Numbered from the stretch's first letter, positions 17,601-26,723 are shown. The stretch is DNA of 64,000 nucleotides from Lolliginicoccus lacisalsi (GCF_014841105.1 NZ_JACYWE010000001.1:255571-319570); one strand, 5' to 3'. The notes: generated by a model from the sequence alone, not told the origin. Program-made: numbers and translations.

Positions 17601-19128
17601 CGGGCACGTCGAGGGCAGCGGCGAGATCGGCGGCGGTGGGTGCCGCGATGCGCAGGATGCGGCGCGGCTCGCGCACGGTGATCGTGGTGGCGCGGACGGG
17701 CGCTTCCTCAAGGATGATGTGGGCGTTGATGCCGCCGAAGCCGAAGGCGTTGACCCCGGCGCGGCGTGCCTGGCCCGAAGCGTGCTGCTGCCACGGCCGG
17801 GCCTCGGCGATGGGCGCGAAGCGGGATCCCGCGAGCATCGGGTGGGGCTGCTCGCAGTGCAGCGTCGGCAGGAGGGTGCGGTGGTGCAGGGCCAGCGCTG
17901 CCTTGATGATGCCGGCCGCACCGGCGGCAGGCATGGCGTGGCCGATCATCGACTTCACGGTGCCGAGGACAGGTTGGTGCTCGCTGTCGGCGTGGGGGCC
18001 GAAGACCTCGGCGAGGGTGCTCAGCTCGGCGGTGTCCCCGGCGACGGTGCCGGTGCCGTGGGCCTCGAGCAGGCCGATCGCCCCGGGCGCGGTGGGGTCG
18101 AGCGCTGCGGCCTCCCAGGCGCGCTGCACGGCGGTGACCTGCCCGGAGGGGTCGGGGTTGAACAGGCTCGCGGTGCGCCCGTCGCTGGCCACGCCGGTTC
18201 CCGCGATGACGGCGTAGACCCGGTCGCCGTCGCGCTCGGCATCGGCGAGCCGCTTGAGCGCGATGATGCCGGTTCCCTCCCCGATGAGGACGCCATCGGC
18301 GCGAGCGTCGAAAGGCCGGATCTGTTGTGCCGGGGAGAGCGCGCCGAGCTGGCTGAACACGCTCCACAAGGTGACGTCGTGGCAGTGGTGCACCCCACCG
18401 GCGAGCATCATGTCGCAGCGACCGCTAGCGAGCTCGGCGATGGCCTGATCGACCGCGACGAGGGACGAGGCGCATGCGGCGTCGACGGTGTATGCGGGGC
18501 CGCGCAGGTCGAGGCGGTTGGCGATGCGGGAGGCGGAGAGGTTGGGCACGAGGCCGATCGCCGCGTCCGAGGTGGGCGGGCGCAACTGCGCCTGGAAGGC
18601 TTCCTTGACCTGCTCGAGCTGATCGCCCGTCAGATCAGGCATGATCTCGCCAAGGGTGCGAACGAGCTGGTGGGCGGTGCGGACCTGCTGGTCGAGGCGC
18701 ACCAGGCCGGGCGTGAGGTAGCCGCCGCGCCCGAGGACCACGCCGATGCGTGACCGATCGGTGGGCAGCGCGCCCGCGCCGCCGGCGTCGTCGATGGCGT
18801 CGGCGGCCACGCGCAGGGCGATGAGCTGGTCGGGCTCGATGTCGTCGACGCTGTTGGGCATGATCCCGAAGCGGGCCGGGTCGATGTCGGCCTCGACGAA
18901 CCCGCCGCGCCGGCAATAGAAGGCGTCGGCCCGGGGATGATCGCGCGCGCCCGGGTCGTAGAACGTATCGTCCCACCGGTCCGCGGGCACATCGGTGACG
19001 CTGTCCACGCCGCGCACGAGGTTGTTCCAGTACTCGGCGAGATTGCCCGCGCCAGGAAAGAGCGCGCCCATGCCGACGATGGCCACCGGCTGGTGGGAGG
19101 TCTCGCGATGGGGCACCGCGGCGGTCAC
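14668..19128 (-). CDS. Iterative polyketide/PUFA-like synthase subunit, KS-AT-DH-PPTase
   Basis: A 1486-residue multidomain synthase. KS at 14-475: active Cys in DAACASS (Cys219), His in EAHGTGT (His357) and KSMIGHAMPAAG (His397), so it looks catalytically competent and is not a chain-length-factor-like KS. AT at 570-860: AGHSVGEW (Ser638). A Pro/Gln-rich linker at 940-975. A double-hotdog dehydratase at 978-1225: His992 in YLIDHSFF and Asp1148 in LLDNAGQLLGYW. A C-terminal Sfp-type phosphopantetheinyl transferase at about 1285-1470: GVDVEE and WFTRFWTAKEAVAK. The GTG at 19128 overlaps the upstream stop by four bases. With the preceding protein it supplies a full iterative reduction cycle plus self-activation, resembling PfaA/PfaC-type secondary lipid synthases. 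Confidence 0.95.
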   Translation of the reverse strand: MTAAVPHRETSHQPVAIVGMGALFPGAGNLAEYWNNLVRGVDSVTDVPADRWDDTFYDPGARDHPRADAFYCRRGGFVEADIDPARFGIMPNSVDDIEPDQLIALRVAADAIDDAGGAGALPTDRSRIGVVLGRGGYLTPGLVRLDQQVRTAHQLVRTLGEIMPDLTGDQLEQVKEAFQAQLRPPTSDAAIGLVPNLSASRIANRLDLRGPAYTVDAACASSLVAVDQAIAELASGRCDMMLAGGVHHCHDVTLWSVFSQLGALSPAQQIRPFDARADGVLIGEGTGIIALKRLADAERDGDRVYAVIAGTGVASDGRTASLFNPDPSGQVTAVQRAWEAAALDPTAPGAIGLLEAHGTGTVAGDTAELSTLAEVFGPHADSEHQPVLGTVKSMIGHAMPAAGAAGIIKAALALHHRTLLPTLHCEQPHPMLAGSRFAPIAEARPWQQHASGQARRAGVNAFGFGGINAHIILEEAPVRATTITVREPRRILRIAAPTAADLAAALDVPDADLLATPATGSGPARIAIDEPTPKRLGLARKAVARGVPWRGRSSMWFTPAPLLGPGGGKVAMVFPGLEADFAPDVTEVARELGMQLGGNSMSTEQIGAHGAAVFQLGRVLHRALAERGVTAGALAGHSVGEWSAMTQGGMFDKAEIDTFLDRFDPASITVPGVEFAVIGTTAARVREALRDCPRVVLSHDNAPNQSMVCGPGKAVTALVEQFRAEGIISQVLPFQSGFHTPMLIPFLEPIIRDLDALTIRAATVPVWSANTTEPFPAAPIEIRAIYLRHLVETVRFRELITRMHDAGNSVFIQMGTGQVSALIGDILQDREHLAIPAHTAKASAADQLDRVLAALWVEGHRTGAEAPVARQGRRMAIAMGGPLVSIPMAQRSGLALHRRQPLAGAIDTSPPAAPAASAWGAEFSALIADTQRVAQELMTAASAPRAARPAAPRPQPPMPQPPEQQPPAQQPPRPSRTTLEVSLDAMPYLIDHSFFKMPEGWPIDEDRWPVVPATTLVHHMMEHASSSAPGRVPVALADVRFQKWLPVIPSATVPIIVEPENSTTVTVTLQGHARARIALDGQYPAQPAKWHIDPSTEQPPTDEAPELYTRRWMFHGPQCQGVTELTAIGDRHVRGLLRAPAAPGALLDNAGQLLGYWVQTTMTDRSTVFPVGMDRIEFHGHHPAPGSIVECTILIREVTHQFITADIQMIADGAVWAQITGWQDRRFDSNPAIRATDCEPEHNTLATLHQEGWAEVAEMWPDLATRELVVRKMLGAPERDQYEAVPPRRKRQWLLGRIAAKDAIRQLLWRTAAAGIFPQEIEIGNEPGGAPFATGTHGRSLPPLTLSIAHCAELGVAIAASSPCGVDVEEVLERDTTTENAALTEHERGLLDTLASSADRALWFTRFWTAKEAVAKMARTGLDGAPKQFEVITASPDSLIVRHLGIDHPVRTTVTRNPLPLPPRTYVVAWTDQSGTSHTDEGTQNP

Positions 19129-22100
19129 CACTCGGAGGCGGTGTAGACGACCGACGGCTCGTTCTCGTCGCCCCAGGCTAGCTCGCGGAGCAGGCTGGTG
19201 GTGCCTTCCTCGGGGTCGATCAGGGCGACGCCGCGCTTGGCGTAGGTGCGCATCAGTTCCGGGGTGACCATGCCGTTGTTCTCCCCCGTCGGCGCCCACG
19301 GGCCCCAGTGCACGGTGAGCCCGCGGCGCTTGCCGGCGACGGTCCACTTGCGGCCCAGCGTCTCGAGCTCATCGTTGGCGGCGGCGTAGTCGGCCTGGCC
19401 CCGGTTGCCGAGCACGGCGGCGATGCTGCCGAAGAACACGAGGAACCGCGGGCCGTTGGCGAGCTCCTCGGCGGCGGTGATCAGCAGCCGGGCCCCCTCG
19501 ACCTTCGTGGTGAACACGCGCGCGAGCGACTCGGGCGCCTGGTCCGCGATGAGCTTGTCCTCGATGACCCCGGCCGCGTAGACGATGCCGTCGATGCGGC
19601 CATGCTCGGCATGGATGCTCGTGACGAGATCGGTGACGGCCGCGGCGTCACGGATGTCGGTGGCGCGGTAGCGGACGGTGGCGCCGAGATCGCGGAGCCG
19701 CTGCACGGTGCCGCGGACCTCCCGGGCCGCGAGGATCTGGTTGATCGTGGACTCGATCCCGGCGGGCGAGCGCTGCCCGGCGGCGATGAGGGCGGCGCGC
19801 AGCTCCGCCGCAGTAGTGGCCGCCTGGATCAGCGGATCGTCGGGCTCGGTGACGAGCGGGGTGCGGCCCACGAGCTCGATGTGGCAGCGGCTCGCGGCAG
19901 CGAGCGTGGTGGCGAAGCGGGCGGTGATGCCGCGGGCTCCCCCGACGAGCAGCACCACGGAGTCCTGGTCGAGCCCGAGCGCGGTGGCCTCGGCGGTGCC
20001 ATCGCCGCTGGGCCCGGCTCCGGCGGTGGCGACAGCTCCCAGGCTGGTGGGCTGCAGCGCGAGGCCTGACCGGGCGCCGTTCTCGAGCAGGACGACCGGC
20101 TGGCCGGGCCCGGCCGCGGTCTCGGTGATCAGCTCGGTGGCGAGCAGCGCGGGATCCGTCTCGGTGGATTCGATGACGGTGGCGTGCATCTCGGGGGACT
20201 CGCGGGCGACGGTGCGGAAGAACCCGCGCAGGCCTGCGCCGGGACCTGCGGCGAGGATCCACCGGGGCGAGGCGGCGATGAGCTCCCGCAGCAGCGGGAA
20301 CGCGTCGGGAAGGGCGGGGGCGGCATCACGCTCGGTGCTCGCGAGGTAGAAGACTCCATCGGCGGGCGTGGCGAGCACGTCGCGGATCTCCGCGAAGGTG
20401 GCGGGCACGACGATGGCGGTCGCCTCGTGGGCGCGCAACCGGGTGGCCAGCGCCTCCGCGAGGGCGCCCGCGCCTACGATGAGCACGCGCTGTCCGGCGA
20501 GGCTGGGCGCGGCGGGCAGCGGGGCGAGGGGGACGTGGCGCATGAGGAGACGCTGCGGGGCGATCACGAGGGCCGAGGCGTCGGGAGCGGGCGCCTCGGC
20601 AGAGCCGGCGCTGGCGGCTACGGTGCTGGCCGGTGCGGAGCTCGCAGGAACGGAGCTGGCAGCCTCCGGTTCGGCATCACCGGGACTTGCGGTATCGGCA
20701 GCGCTGTTGAGCTTGGCGAGGAGCAGCCCGGCGATGGCCGCGGCCGTGCGGGCGCGGGAGACTTCCTCGAGCTCGCTGTCGTCTCCGCCGGTCAGTCCGA
20801 GCTCGGTGGCGAGTTCCCCGGCGATCTCGGCACGCTTGATCGAATCGACGCTGAGATCAGCCTCGAGGTCGAGGTCCGGCTCGATCATCTCCACGGGGTA
20901 GCCGGTGCGGCGCCCGATCACGTCGAACACCTTCGCGAGCACGCTCTCTCCGGTGTGGGCCACCGACTGGGCCGCGGGCGCTGCGGACGCGGACGACCCC
21001 ACGGGGGCCGGAGCCGGAGCGGCGGCGGCTGGTGCCTGATGGGCCGGGGCGATCTCCGGAGCGGAATAGGCGGGCGCGGCAAGACCGTAGCCGTTGTGCG
21101 GCAGGGCAGCCTCTGTCCCGAGGTAGCCGAGCAGCACATCGCGCTGCGCGGCGACCATCTCGCGGCTGTTGCGGAGGAACTCGGTGATGAGCGCTTCTGC
21201 TCCGGACGAGGCGTGTGTCATGGGACCTATTCTCACAGGGGTTGCCGGGGCGAGCGCGCCCTCGGGGATGGAACCATCAGCGGTGCGCACCAGGTGCCCG
21301 TCCACGGTCCAGCCGGGACGCTTCACTGTTGCCGAGGGGTCGGGCGCCACGGCGCCACGGCCCTCGAACAGCCATTCGGTGCGGAGATCGGCACCGGCGA
21401 CGGCGAGCCGCGCGAAGCCTTCGAGGAGGCCGCGCAGCCCGGAGCTCTGCCCGTCGTCGAGCGGGATCGCCGCGTGGGGCTGATCGCCGAGGATGGCACC
21501 GGTGAGCTTGGTGAGCACTCGTCCGGGCCCGACCTCGATGAAGATCCGCGCCCCGTCGTCGTGCATGGCCTGGATCTGCTCGCGGAACCGCACGGGGGCG
21601 CTGATCTGCTCGGCGAGCCCGCGGCGCACCGCATCCGCATCGTCGTCATGCACGGCCGCGGTGGTGTTGGCATACACCGGCACCTCGGCCGCGTAGAGGC
21701 GGGTGCTGGCGAGAGTCGCGGCGAACGTAGCGCTGGCCGCGGCGACGACGGGGCTGTGGAACGCGCAGGAGACGTTGAGCCGGGTGACCGACAGCCCCGC
21801 CGCCTTGAGCGCGTCCACGGCGGCGTCGATGGCCGCGGTGGGCCCGGAGATGACGTTCTGCTTCGGAGCGTTGTCGTTGGCTATCACGACGTCACCGTCG
21901 AGCCCAGCCGCGGACAGGGCCTCGGCAACGTCCTGGGCAGTGGCCGACACCGCAGCCATGGCGCCGCGATCAGCGAGCTTGTCGGCGGCCTCGGCGATGG
22001 CGGTGGCGCGGGAGGCACTGAGGTCGAGCAGGGCGTCCGGGTCGATGACCCCGGCGGCAGCGAGCGCCGCGAGCTCCCCGTAGCTGTGGCCGCCCACCAT

Positions 22101-25100
22101 GTCGGGGGTGATGCCCGCTCGGCGCAGCACATCATGGAACGCCATCTCCACCATGCCGAGGGCGGGCTGCGCGACGGTGGTGTCAGTGACCGCGGCACGC
22201 TGGCGGTCCGCGGTCTCCTTGGTGAACGCGGCGGGCGGGTAGAGCGCGCGGGCGTAGCGCTCGCCCCGGTGCAGGTGGTGCTGGAGCTCGGGGAACGCGA
22301 CCATCAGGCCGGCGCCCATGCGGGGCCGCTGGCTGCCCTGGCCGGGGAACAGGAACGCGACCTTGCCGCCGGTGGTGGGCGAGTCGTCGGTGCGCACGTG
22401 CACGGCCTTGGTGGGCTCGCCGCTGGCGAGGGCGGTGAGGGTGCGATGCAGCTCGTCGGTATCGGCGGCGACGAACGCGATCCAGGTGGGCTCCCCGCGC
22501 ACGGCCGCGGCGTCGGCCTTCTTCGCGGCCCCGAAGGCCCAATCGCGGATCGTCCAGTCCGCGCTGCTTGCGGCGTCGATCCGGGCGAGCAGTCCTCGCG
22601 CTTCGTCGAGCGCCTTGTCCTGGCTAGTGGAGCGGAAGGTGAACAGCTCGACGGGCCAGTCGTTGCACGCGTGGGCGGGGGCGACGTTGCGGGCGTGGCC
22701 GCGCAGCACGGCGTGGAAGTTGGTGCCGCCGAAGCCGAACGCGCTCACACCGGCGATGCGCTCGGAGGGGATCTTCTCCCACGGCAGCGGCTCGGCATTG
22801 AACACGAACGGGCTGCTGCCCTCCTGCCATGCTGGGTTGGGGTTGCGCACATGCAGGGTGGGCGGCTTGATGCCGGTGTGGATGGCAAGGGCGACCTTGA
22901 TGAGCCCGGCAAGTCCGGCGGCGCACTTGGTGTGGCCGATCTGGGACTTGACCGAGCCGAGTGCTACCTGGCCTGCCGCGACGCCGGAATCGGTGAACAG
23001 GTTCGTCAGGGTCGTCAGCTCGGTGCGATCGCCGACGACGGTGCCGGTGCCGTGCGCCTCGACGAGGCCGACGGTGCCCGGGGACTCGCCGGCATTGCGG
23101 TAAGCGCGCTCGAGCGCAGCGCGCTGCCCCTCGGGGCGGGGCGCGGTCAGGCCGAGGGAGCGGCCATCGCTGGCGCTGCCCACTCCCCTGATGACGGCGT
23201 AGACACGGTCGCCGTCGCGCTCGGCATCCGCGAGTCGCTTGAGGACGACGCATCCCGCGCCCTCGCCGAGCGCGATGCCATCGGCGGAGCTGTCGAACGT
23301 CGCGGAGCGCCCAGTGGCGGAGAGGGCATGCACCGAGGCGAACATCAAATAGTCATTGATGCCGTTGTGCAGGTCCACGCCACCGCACAGGACAGTGTCC
23401 GCGCCGCCGGCGACGAGCTCCTTGCAGGCCGCATCGAGCGCCGCGAGCGAGGAGGCGCACGCCGCGTCCACCGTGTAGTTGGCGCCACCGAGGTTGAGGC
23501 GGTTGGCGATACGCCCGCTGATCACGTTCGCGAGCACGCCGGGGAACGAGTCCTCGGTCAAGCGCGGCAGCTGCGCATCGAGCTCGGGCGGCAGGTCCCC
23601 GATGTAGGAGGGCAGCACGTTGCGCAGCACACCGGCATTGGACAGGTCACTGCCGGCCTCGGCGCCGAAGATCACGGCGGTGCGCTGCCGGTCGAAGGGG
23701 CGGGTGTCATAGCCCGCGTCGCGCAGCGCCTGGTCCGCGACCTCGAGGGCGAGCAACTGGGTGGGCTCGATGCTGCCGAGGGAGCGGGGCGGTATGCCGA
23801 AGCGCAGCGGGTCGAACGGGATGGGCGGCAGGAACCCGCCCCACTTCGAGGGGGTCTTGCCCTCGCCGCCGTCGGCGTTGAAGTACACCGCCGGATCCCA
23901 CCGCGAGACGGGCACCTCGGTGACCGAGTCCACGCCGGCGAGGATGTTGGACCAGAACGTCGAGAGCGTGGGGGCCTGCGGGAACATCGCGGCCATGCCG
24001 ACGATCGCGATATCGAGCGGCTCGGGCTCGGGCGCATCCTCGACGCTGGTGCCGAGCTCGCTTGCCCGCGTGGTGTACCAGTCCGCGGCACCGGCGGTGA
24101 GGGACTCGTGCAGCGCGGCAATGGTGGTGACGGAGTCACGCAGGAGCGCCACGTCCCCCGCCATGAACATGCCGTCGTGGAGCTGCTGCTCCGCGCTCAC
24201 CTCGACGAGCTGCCCGCCGGAGCGATCGACGCCCTTGCTGGCGACCCGCAGGCGACCGATGTTGAGCTGCTCGAGCTTCTCCCACAGCTCGCGGTCCGGC
24301 ACGCCCTGCTGCTGCATCTCGAGGCGGGTGCGCGCGAACTCGGCCGCGAAGTGGCTATCGACGCAGCGGGTGGCGTGGCCCGGGGCGGTCTCGAGCAGCA
24401 CCGTTCGGGTGGCCTCCACGACGTGCTGCTGGAATCCCGGGACGATCGCGCCGGACTCGACGGCCTCCTCGGTGAACAGGTAGGCGGTGCCCGCGAGCAG
24501 TCCGACGCGCACGCCGGCCTCGGAGAGCGGGCGGGCGAGCGCGGTCACCATCGCGGCGGAGCGGGAGTCATGGATGCCGCCGGCGAAGAACACCTCGATG
24601 CGGGTGGCGGCATCGGGATGAGCGCCGAGGAAACGCTGGAGCTCGCCGATCTGGGCCTGCCACAGCGGAAAGCTGTGCCGGGGGCCGACGTGGCCGCCGC
24701 ACTCGGCTCCCTCGAAGATGAACTTGCGGGCACCGCCGCCGAGGAACTGCCGCAGCAGGCCGGGCGAGGGAACGTGCAGGAAGGTGCTGATGCCCTCAGC
24801 CTCGAGCCGTGAAGCCTGGGCCGGGCGCCCGCCAGCGATGATGGCGTGGCTCGGGCGCGTGGCGAGAACCGCGTCGAGCTGCTCCTCGCGCAGCTGCGCG
24901 TCGGCGAAACCAAGGATGCCCACGCCCCAGGGGCGCTCCCCCACTAGATCCTTGGTGGCGGCGAGGATCTCTCGCGAGCGGGCGCCCGAGTTGACGGCGA
25001 GGGCGATGAATGGCAACGCGCCACCGTCGGCGACCGCTGCGGCGAACCGGGGGTGATCGCTCACCCTGGTCATCGGGCCCTGCGCCAGCGGCAGGGTCGT

Positions 25101-25961
25101 GCCCAATGCTTCCGCGAGCGGGGATCCCTCGGCGAGCACCTCGCGGGCCAGGTCCCGGCTGGGTGCCTCGACCGCGGCGGCGATCGAATCCTTCACGGCA
25201 CGGATCGCGGCCGGCACGGTCTCGAACCGCGACGCGAAGGCTTGCGCGAGGTAGGCATCCTCGCCGACGGGGAGGACCAGGCTGCTACCGTCGCCGCGCC
25301 GCAGCGCGCGGCGCACCACGCGGTTGCCGTCCTCGACCACGGATTCCGAGCCGTCGAGCCCGGCGAGCACCCCCCGCTCCTCGGCGGGGATGGTGGACTC
25401 GCGCAGCAGGGCGAGCTGCACGTCGAGGACGACGCCCCGTGCCCCGCCCATCACTGCGGCGGCAGCGGTATCGGGACCGATGCCGCCAGCGAGCCACACC
25501 GGGATGTCGATCGAGGCATCGGCGGCCACTTGCTGGAGAAGCACGAAGCTGCTGGTGGTGCCCACGGATCCACCGGCCTCGCAGCCGCGCGCGATCACGC
25601 CATCGGCACCCGCCTCCTGGGCGGCCCGTGCTTGCTCATGCGATGCCACCTCGACGAGAACGCGCCGGCCCTCGAAGGTGGCGAACCGGTCGAGCGCGTC
25701 GAAGGCGAGCACCACGGTCATGGCCTCGGGGGGCAGCGCATCGGCGCCGAGCGCGCAGCGGCCAGCGATGCGAACACCGAATCCACCAGGGATCGCGGCG
25801 GCCGCCACGGCGAGCTCACGGCGAGCAAGGGACGAACCAGTCCCGAGGTCAAGAACGCCGAGCGCGCCGACATGGCATGCGGCAGTAACGATTCGTGCAT
25901 TCGGACGGTCCAGGGGCGTCAGCGCCAACACTTGTTCATCAATTGTGTCGGCGATGCGCAT
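19125..25961 (-). CDS. Iterative polyketide/PUFA-like synthase subunit, ER-ER-KS-AT-ACP-KR
   Basis: A 2278-residue synthase. Residues 1-640 hold two consecutive nitronate-monooxygenase/PfaD-like TIM-barrel modules. The first (about 20-225) has AGGIGPDTAAAAVMGGARGV but EAGGSVG where a His is usual. The second (about 290-560) has LAQGPMTRVSD and AECGGHVGPRHS. KS is at 648-1090 (Cys835, His970, His1010) and AT at 1200-1530 (GHSYGE, Ser1293). An Ala/Pro linker precedes one ACP at 1670-1755 with the PUFA-type motif DLSVDSIKR (Ser1707). A long PfaA-like KR runs from about 1820 to 2270 (LLVGGARGITARFA; FFGSIAAVLGNRGQADYAAAND). ATG 25961 is chosen: GAGG sits 6 nt upstream; GTG 25973 is the alternative. 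It heads a five-gene coupled operon. The fused ER suggests a reduced or partly unsaturated long-chain product. Confidence 0.95.
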   Translation of the reverse strand: MRIADTIDEQVLALTPLDRPNARIVTAACHVGALGVLDLGTGSSLARRELAVAAAAIPGGFGVRIAGRCALGADALPPEAMTVVLAFDALDRFATFEGRRVLVEVASHEQARAAQEAGADGVIARGCEAGGSVGTTSSFVLLQQVAADASIDIPVWLAGGIGPDTAAAAVMGGARGVVLDVQLALLRESTIPAEERGVLAGLDGSESVVEDGNRVVRRALRRGDGSSLVLPVGEDAYLAQAFASRFETVPAAIRAVKDSIAAAVEAPSRDLAREVLAEGSPLAEALGTTLPLAQGPMTRVSDHPRFAAAVADGGALPFIALAVNSGARSREILAATKDLVGERPWGVGILGFADAQLREEQLDAVLATRPSHAIIAGGRPAQASRLEAEGISTFLHVPSPGLLRQFLGGGARKFIFEGAECGGHVGPRHSFPLWQAQIGELQRFLGAHPDAATRIEVFFAGGIHDSRSAAMVTALARPLSEAGVRVGLLAGTAYLFTEEAVESGAIVPGFQQHVVEATRTVLLETAPGHATRCVDSHFAAEFARTRLEMQQQGVPDRELWEKLEQLNIGRLRVASKGVDRSGGQLVEVSAEQQLHDGMFMAGDVALLRDSVTTIAALHESLTAGAADWYTTRASELGTSVEDAPEPEPLDIAIVGMAAMFPQAPTLSTFWSNILAGVDSVTEVPVSRWDPAVYFNADGGEGKTPSKWGGFLPPIPFDPLRFGIPPRSLGSIEPTQLLALEVADQALRDAGYDTRPFDRQRTAVIFGAEAGSDLSNAGVLRNVLPSYIGDLPPELDAQLPRLTEDSFPGVLANVISGRIANRLNLGGANYTVDAACASSLAALDAACKELVAGGADTVLCGGVDLHNGINDYLMFASVHALSATGRSATFDSSADGIALGEGAGCVVLKRLADAERDGDRVYAVIRGVGSASDGRSLGLTAPRPEGQRAALERAYRNAGESPGTVGLVEAHGTGTVVGDRTELTTLTNLFTDSGVAAGQVALGSVKSQIGHTKCAAGLAGLIKVALAIHTGIKPPTLHVRNPNPAWQEGSSPFVFNAEPLPWEKIPSERIAGVSAFGFGGTNFHAVLRGHARNVAPAHACNDWPVELFTFRSTSQDKALDEARGLLARIDAASSADWTIRDWAFGAAKKADAAAVRGEPTWIAFVAADTDELHRTLTALASGEPTKAVHVRTDDSPTTGGKVAFLFPGQGSQRPRMGAGLMVAFPELQHHLHRGERYARALYPPAAFTKETADRQRAAVTDTTVAQPALGMVEMAFHDVLRRAGITPDMVGGHSYGELAALAAAGVIDPDALLDLSASRATAIAEAADKLADRGAMAAVSATAQDVAEALSAAGLDGDVVIANDNAPKQNVISGPTAAIDAAVDALKAAGLSVTRLNVSCAFHSPVVAAASATFAATLASTRLYAAEVPVYANTTAAVHDDDADAVRRGLAEQISAPVRFREQIQAMHDDGARIFIEVGPGRVLTKLTGAILGDQPHAAIPLDDGQSSGLRGLLEGFARLAVAGADLRTEWLFEGRGAVAPDPSATVKRPGWTVDGHLVRTADGSIPEGALAPATPVRIGPMTHASSGAEALITEFLRNSREMVAAQRDVLLGYLGTEAALPHNGYGLAAPAYSAPEIAPAHQAPAAAAPAPAPVGSSASAAPAAQSVAHTGESVLAKVFDVIGRRTGYPVEMIEPDLDLEADLSVDSIKRAEIAGELATELGLTGGDDSELEEVSRARTAAAIAGLLLAKLNSAADTASPGDAEPEAASSVPASSAPASTVAASAGSAEAPAPDASALVIAPQRLLMRHVPLAPLPAAPSLAGQRVLIVGAGALAEALATRLRAHEATAIVVPATFAEIRDVLATPADGVFYLASTERDAAPALPDAFPLLRELIAASPRWILAAGPGAGLRGFFRTVARESPEMHATVIESTETDPALLATELITETAAGPGQPVVLLENGARSGLALQPTSLGAVATAGAGPSGDGTAEATALGLDQDSVVLLVGGARGITARFATTLAAASRCHIELVGRTPLVTEPDDPLIQAATTAAELRAALIAAGQRSPAGIESTINQILAAREVRGTVQRLRDLGATVRYRATDIRDAAAVTDLVTSIHAEHGRIDGIVYAAGVIEDKLIADQAPESLARVFTTKVEGARLLITAAEELANGPRFLVFFGSIAAVLGNRGQADYAAANDELETLGRKWTVAGKRRGLTVHWGPWAPTGENNGMVTPELMRTYAKRGVALIDPEEGTTSLLRELAWGDENEPSVVYTASEW

Positions 25962-26070
25962 CAATAGCCTCACGAATTCTTCGGGTCAGCACGATGCCTA
26001 GTTGCAGGTGCCGCTAGGATCGTTGGGGCTGGTAGCGGGGCTTGGCCCGCTCGGAAAACATCCAGTTCAA

Positions 26071-26108
26071 CTAACATTATGTTAGGAACCGTAAGGAACA
26101 TCGGTCAA
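26071..26108 (-). promoter_or_regulatory. Promoter of the polyketide-glycolipid operon with palindromic operator
   Basis: Read on the minus strand, TTGACC (26103-26108) and TAACAT (26079-26084) are 18 bp apart and match sigma-70-type -35 and -10 boxes. The perfect 7-1-7 palindrome CTAACATTATGTTAG (26071-26085) covers the -10, where a dimeric repressor would block transcription. The predicted leader to the ATG at 25961 is about 110 nt. No candidate regulator gene is adjacent. Confidence 0.55.
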
Positions 26109-26212
26109 GCCCGCGAGCGTGTGACAAACCACATTCTCCCGGGCAGTGGGACACTGTTCACCATCCGTTCACATGCAGTGTTGCGAGATTGCCTGCGCTA
26201 AAGGCCACTGGC

Positions 26213-26257
26213 GCTAGCGGGCCCCGCGCGCCGGGCTAGCGGGCCCATCCGGGGCCC
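26213..26257. repeat. Direct repeat and hairpin in the divergent intergenic region
   Basis: GCTAGCGGGCCC occurs at 26213-26224 and 26235-26246. The second copy is followed by ATCC and GGGGCCC, forming a short GC hairpin (26241-26257). Apart from the promoter at 26071-26108, this is the only structure seen in the 417-bp gap between the synthase and cupin genes. Confidence 0.6.
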
Positions 26258-26378
26258 TGCCGTCGCCGGTGCCCGCGGGCGCCGGACAACCGCGCCGCGC
26301 CGTTCTCAAAGGGTGGACACCCTCCGCGTGCGCCGCGTAGTTTCAGACCAGAGCCAGCAGTCAAGCCCAAGGACGGTC

Positions 26379-26723
26379 ATGGCAAATCTGAGGGAACTCG
26401 CCGAGTCCCACCTCGCCGCAGCGCGAACGGACAAGCATGGCCGCAGCGCCCTGCTCATCGCCAACGACGGCCCACTCCGGCAGACCGTGATCGCGCTCCG
26501 GGAAGGAATCGAACTGGCCGAGCACAATTCGCCGCCCGCCTCGAGCCTCCAGGTACTCGTGGGACGAGTTCGTGTGGTCGTCGACGATGAGCCGCACGGA
26601 GAATTCGGCGAGGGGGAATTGTGGATCCTCACCCATGAACGCCATTCGGTGCTCGCCCTCGCCGACAGCGTCTTCCTGCTCACCACGGTCACGAACCAGC
26701 AAGGCCAGGATTCATACACCTGA
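26379..26723 (+). CDS. Small cupin-domain protein
   Basis: A 114-residue single-domain protein with a cupin-like fold: IALREGIELAEHNSPPASS (motif 1 region with Glu/His), VLVGRVRVVVDDEPHGEFGEGELWIL, and HERHSVLALADSVFLLTTV (motif 2). Some metal ligands look substituted, so metal binding is uncertain. Start ATG 26379 has AAGGAC 5 nt upstream. It is divergent from the polyketide operon across a 417-bp gap and shares that region, so it may be a small sensor or simply a neighbour. A 32-nt tandem repeat and a 61-nt palindrome follow it. Confidence 0.72.
   Translation: MANLRELAESHLAAARTDKHGRSALLIANDGPLRQTVIALREGIELAEHNSPPASSLQVLVGRVRVVVDDEPHGEFGEGELWILTHERHSVLALADSVFLLTTVTNQQGQDSYT

Noticed and set aside
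14785..18753. A very long open frame on the plus strand opposite the KS-AT-DH-PPTase gene
   Set aside because: It is an antisense shadow of a high-GC gene. Its translation is low-complexity Gly/Asp/Arg/His without motifs, while the minus strand encodes complete enzymatic domains.
20184..24812. A 1.5-kb-codon open frame on the plus strand opposite the ER-KS-AT-ACP-KR gene
   Set aside because: Same reason: no domain, no ribosome site, and the minus-strand protein is unambiguous.
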